From the NCBI GenBank assembly GCA_963727545.1, contig CAVSGS010000018.1, forward strand, positions 62,001 through 126,000: DNA of 64,000 bases, in the 5' to 3' direction. Positions 63,123 to 64,000 of this stretch are shown piece by piece. Under the pieces are notes generated by a model. The model did not search any database. It was not told the origin of the DNA and saw nothing but the letters and a program-made list of their open reading frames with translations. The first letter of the stretch is position 1; each line of letters begins with the position of its first letter. The position numbers and the translations under genes were made by a program. This DNA is from Flexifilum sp963727545 (GTDB lineage: Bacteria > Chloroflexota > Anaerolineae > Aggregatilineales > Phototrophicaceae).

Positions 63123-63353
63123 TTACAACCGCTGCCGTGCATGGAGGATAGTCACGCCGATCAATTCGTCGTCGTCGTAGCGCATGATCACGTCGTCGTC
63201 GGTCAATTCGCTGTCGGTCGCCTCGCTGGGGCGCTTGAAATTCACGTACAGCACGTCGGCTTCCTCGTCGTAGGAAAACCAGACGTTCTTGTGCGGCGAC
63301 TGATCGATGGTGGGCAGGAATTTTAGATATTCCTCAAAATTTACGAGTGCCAT
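63123..63353 (-). CDS. DUF2283-type protein, candidate antitoxin
   Basis: 76 residues. WFSYDEEADVLYVNFKRPSEATDSELTDDDVIMRYDDDELIGVTILHARQ is the full DUF2283 pattern. It overlaps the 3' end of the upstream nuclease-like gene by 13 bases and has a strong GGGAGGTGAT site. DUF2283 genes are often next to small toxin-like nucleases, so it is proposed to be the antitoxin (inference). Confidence 0.85.
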   Translation of the reverse strand: MALVNFEEYLKFLPTIDQSPHKNVWFSYDEEADVLYVNFKRPSEATDSELTDDDVIMRYDDDELIGVTILHARQRL

Positions 63354-63640
63354 ATCACCTCCCGCTTGTCGAGAGATCGTCCTCTACGGGTGAGAAATGC
63401 GGTAATTATAAAGCCATCCTCATCGAATTCTCGATAGACAACGACGATCCACTTTCCAGTGTCAATTTCCCGAACCGCTAACTGCTCTCCTGCATTTCCG
63501 GCGAGAATGCGTTCGGGATTGGCGACTGCTTCGAGCACCTGCGCGCGTCTATCGGTCAGCTCCGCGTGCTCAGTGATGATGTGTTCCCAGCGCTCATCAG
63601 ATAACCGGATAGGAATACCATGTTTCGATTCGGTGTCCAT
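63341..63640 (-). CDS. Small RNase-fold-like protein (PBECR-type), candidate toxin
   Basis: 99 residues. The pattern GIPIRLSDERWEHIITEHAELTDRRAQVLEAVANPERILAG, followed by GEQLAVREIDTGKWIVVVYREFDEDGFIITAFLTRR, fits the barnase/EndoU/colicin/RelE-like (PBECR) small nucleases; His in EHIITEH and the TAFLT strand are likely active-site parts. It precedes and overlaps the DUF2283 gene, a common toxin-antitoxin arrangement. Identification is from memory of the family pattern and is only moderately certain. Confidence 0.65.
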   Translation of the reverse strand: MDTESKHGIPIRLSDERWEHIITEHAELTDRRAQVLEAVANPERILAGNAGEQLAVREIDTGKWIVVVYREFDEDGFIITAFLTRRGRSLDKREVIWHS

Positions 63641-63645
63641 CGCTT

Positions 63646-64000
63646 TTAGCTCACCAGTTTAACATACGGTTCGTGCTGATGCCGCAGCGAGAACTCGTAC
63701 AGCGCCACCGCGACCAGCAGCGCCATGCACGGGATCGCGCCGATGGCGTCCACGCTGGTGTGATCCGCTGCCCACGCGACTCCGGCGGGGATCAGCGCCA
63801 TCCCCAGCGCCGACGCGCCGATCTGGAAGCCGATCGCATTGGCACGGTGCGGCGGATCGACCCGGCGGCGCGACTCGGCGATCAGCGTCGGGTAGACCGG
63901 TGCCGACGCTAAACCGAACAGCACCAGCCCCACGAAGTTGAGTCCGGCGCTGGCGCTCTGCCAGAGCAGCGCCGCTCCCAACGCCATCCCGATCAGGCAG
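63646..64000 (-). CDS. MFS transporter, C-terminal fragment
   Basis: About 118 residues from the C-terminal end of a major facilitator superfamily permease; the start lies beyond the window. LVLFGLASAPVYPTLIAESRRRVDPPHRANAIGFQIGASALGMALIPAGVAW is a typical helix 10-11 region of sugar/H+ or FucP-like members, and the last helix is GAIPCMALLVAVALYEFSLRH. Substrate unknown. Five bases separate it from the downstream candidate toxin gene. Confidence 0.8.
   Translation of the reverse strand, partial: CLIGMALGAALLWQSASAGLNFVGLVLFGLASAPVYPTLIAESRRRVDPPHRANAIGFQIGASALGMALIPAGVAWAADHTSVDAIGAIPCMALLVAVALYEFSLRHQHEPYVKLVS

Overview
The window is a 64 kb, GC-rich bacterial chromosome segment with dense, short, mostly single-gene or two-gene transcription units on both strands. 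Proline/threonine-rich linkers joining SH3, LysM, peptidase and glycosidase-like modules, many TPR proteins, a pentapeptide-repeat protein, an LtrA-family protein, and very abundant small palindromic intergenic repeats together suggest a Chloroflexota (Anaerolineae-like) genome. This assignment is inference; no rRNA gene lies in the window. The single RNA gene seen is tRNA-Ser(GGA) at 34263-34347.

Layout. 1-4 kb: two-component system (kinase fragment and OmpR-type regulator), two unknown small genes, an RluE-like pseudouridine synthase, a GNAT acetyltransferase and RdgB. 4-8.6 kb: a membrane glycosyltransferase carrying repeat elements in its reading frame, a TPR/PPC membrane protein, and a TetR regulator with an NAD(P)-binding partner and a long palindromic operator. 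8.7-11.5 kb: nucleotidyltransferase-metG operon behind a leader that looks like a transcription attenuator. 11.5-14.3 kb: retropepsin-like protease with small partner, a wrecked pentapeptide-repeat gene, and a chloramphenicol-phosphotransferase-like kinase. 14.5-25.7 kb: methyltransferases, acyl-CoA dehydrogenase, VanZ-like protein, KDPG aldolase, a pseudo-receiver, glycerate kinase, PepF, LtrA. 26-34 kb: a glycosidase-like/C39-like chimera, GNAT+CPBP protease, YjjX, nucleotidyltransferase, amidase, glutaredoxin-like protein, and an alpha/beta hydrolase without its catalytic Ser and His. 34.2-45.5 kb: tRNA-Ser, zinc-ribbon protein, flippase-like protein, hydrolase, Uma2 nuclease, 2Fe-2S protein, MFS exporter, glycosyltransferase 2, aldo/keto reductase, M23 peptidase. 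45.6-55.4 kb: several exported SH3/LysM/thioredoxin proteins, FBPase, a MazF-like toxin and a PBP1A. 55.5-64 kb: beta-propeller, MBL-fold protein, two paralogous TPR proteins, Gfo/Idh/MocA dehydrogenase, ROK kinase, a candidate toxin-antitoxin pair and an MFS fragment.

Two features dominate. First, roughly fifteen single-base frameshifts break otherwise well-conserved genes, mostly in 2-3 base homopolymers; this looks like residual indel error of a long-read assembly, so these genes are annotated as whole genes with a frameshift. Second, at least three families of palindromic repeats are scattered everywhere: family A (hairpin with CCCCTCTCC/GGAGAGGGG arms, with an A' variant), family B (constant GTAGGGGC arms around differing but self-complementary cores), and family C (a composite multi-hairpin element of about 250 bp in two copies). 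They have entered genes in frame, altered gene ends, left a 31-bp duplication at the end of fbp, and one B palindrome is itself split by a 143-bp MITE-like element. No transposase gene is visible here.
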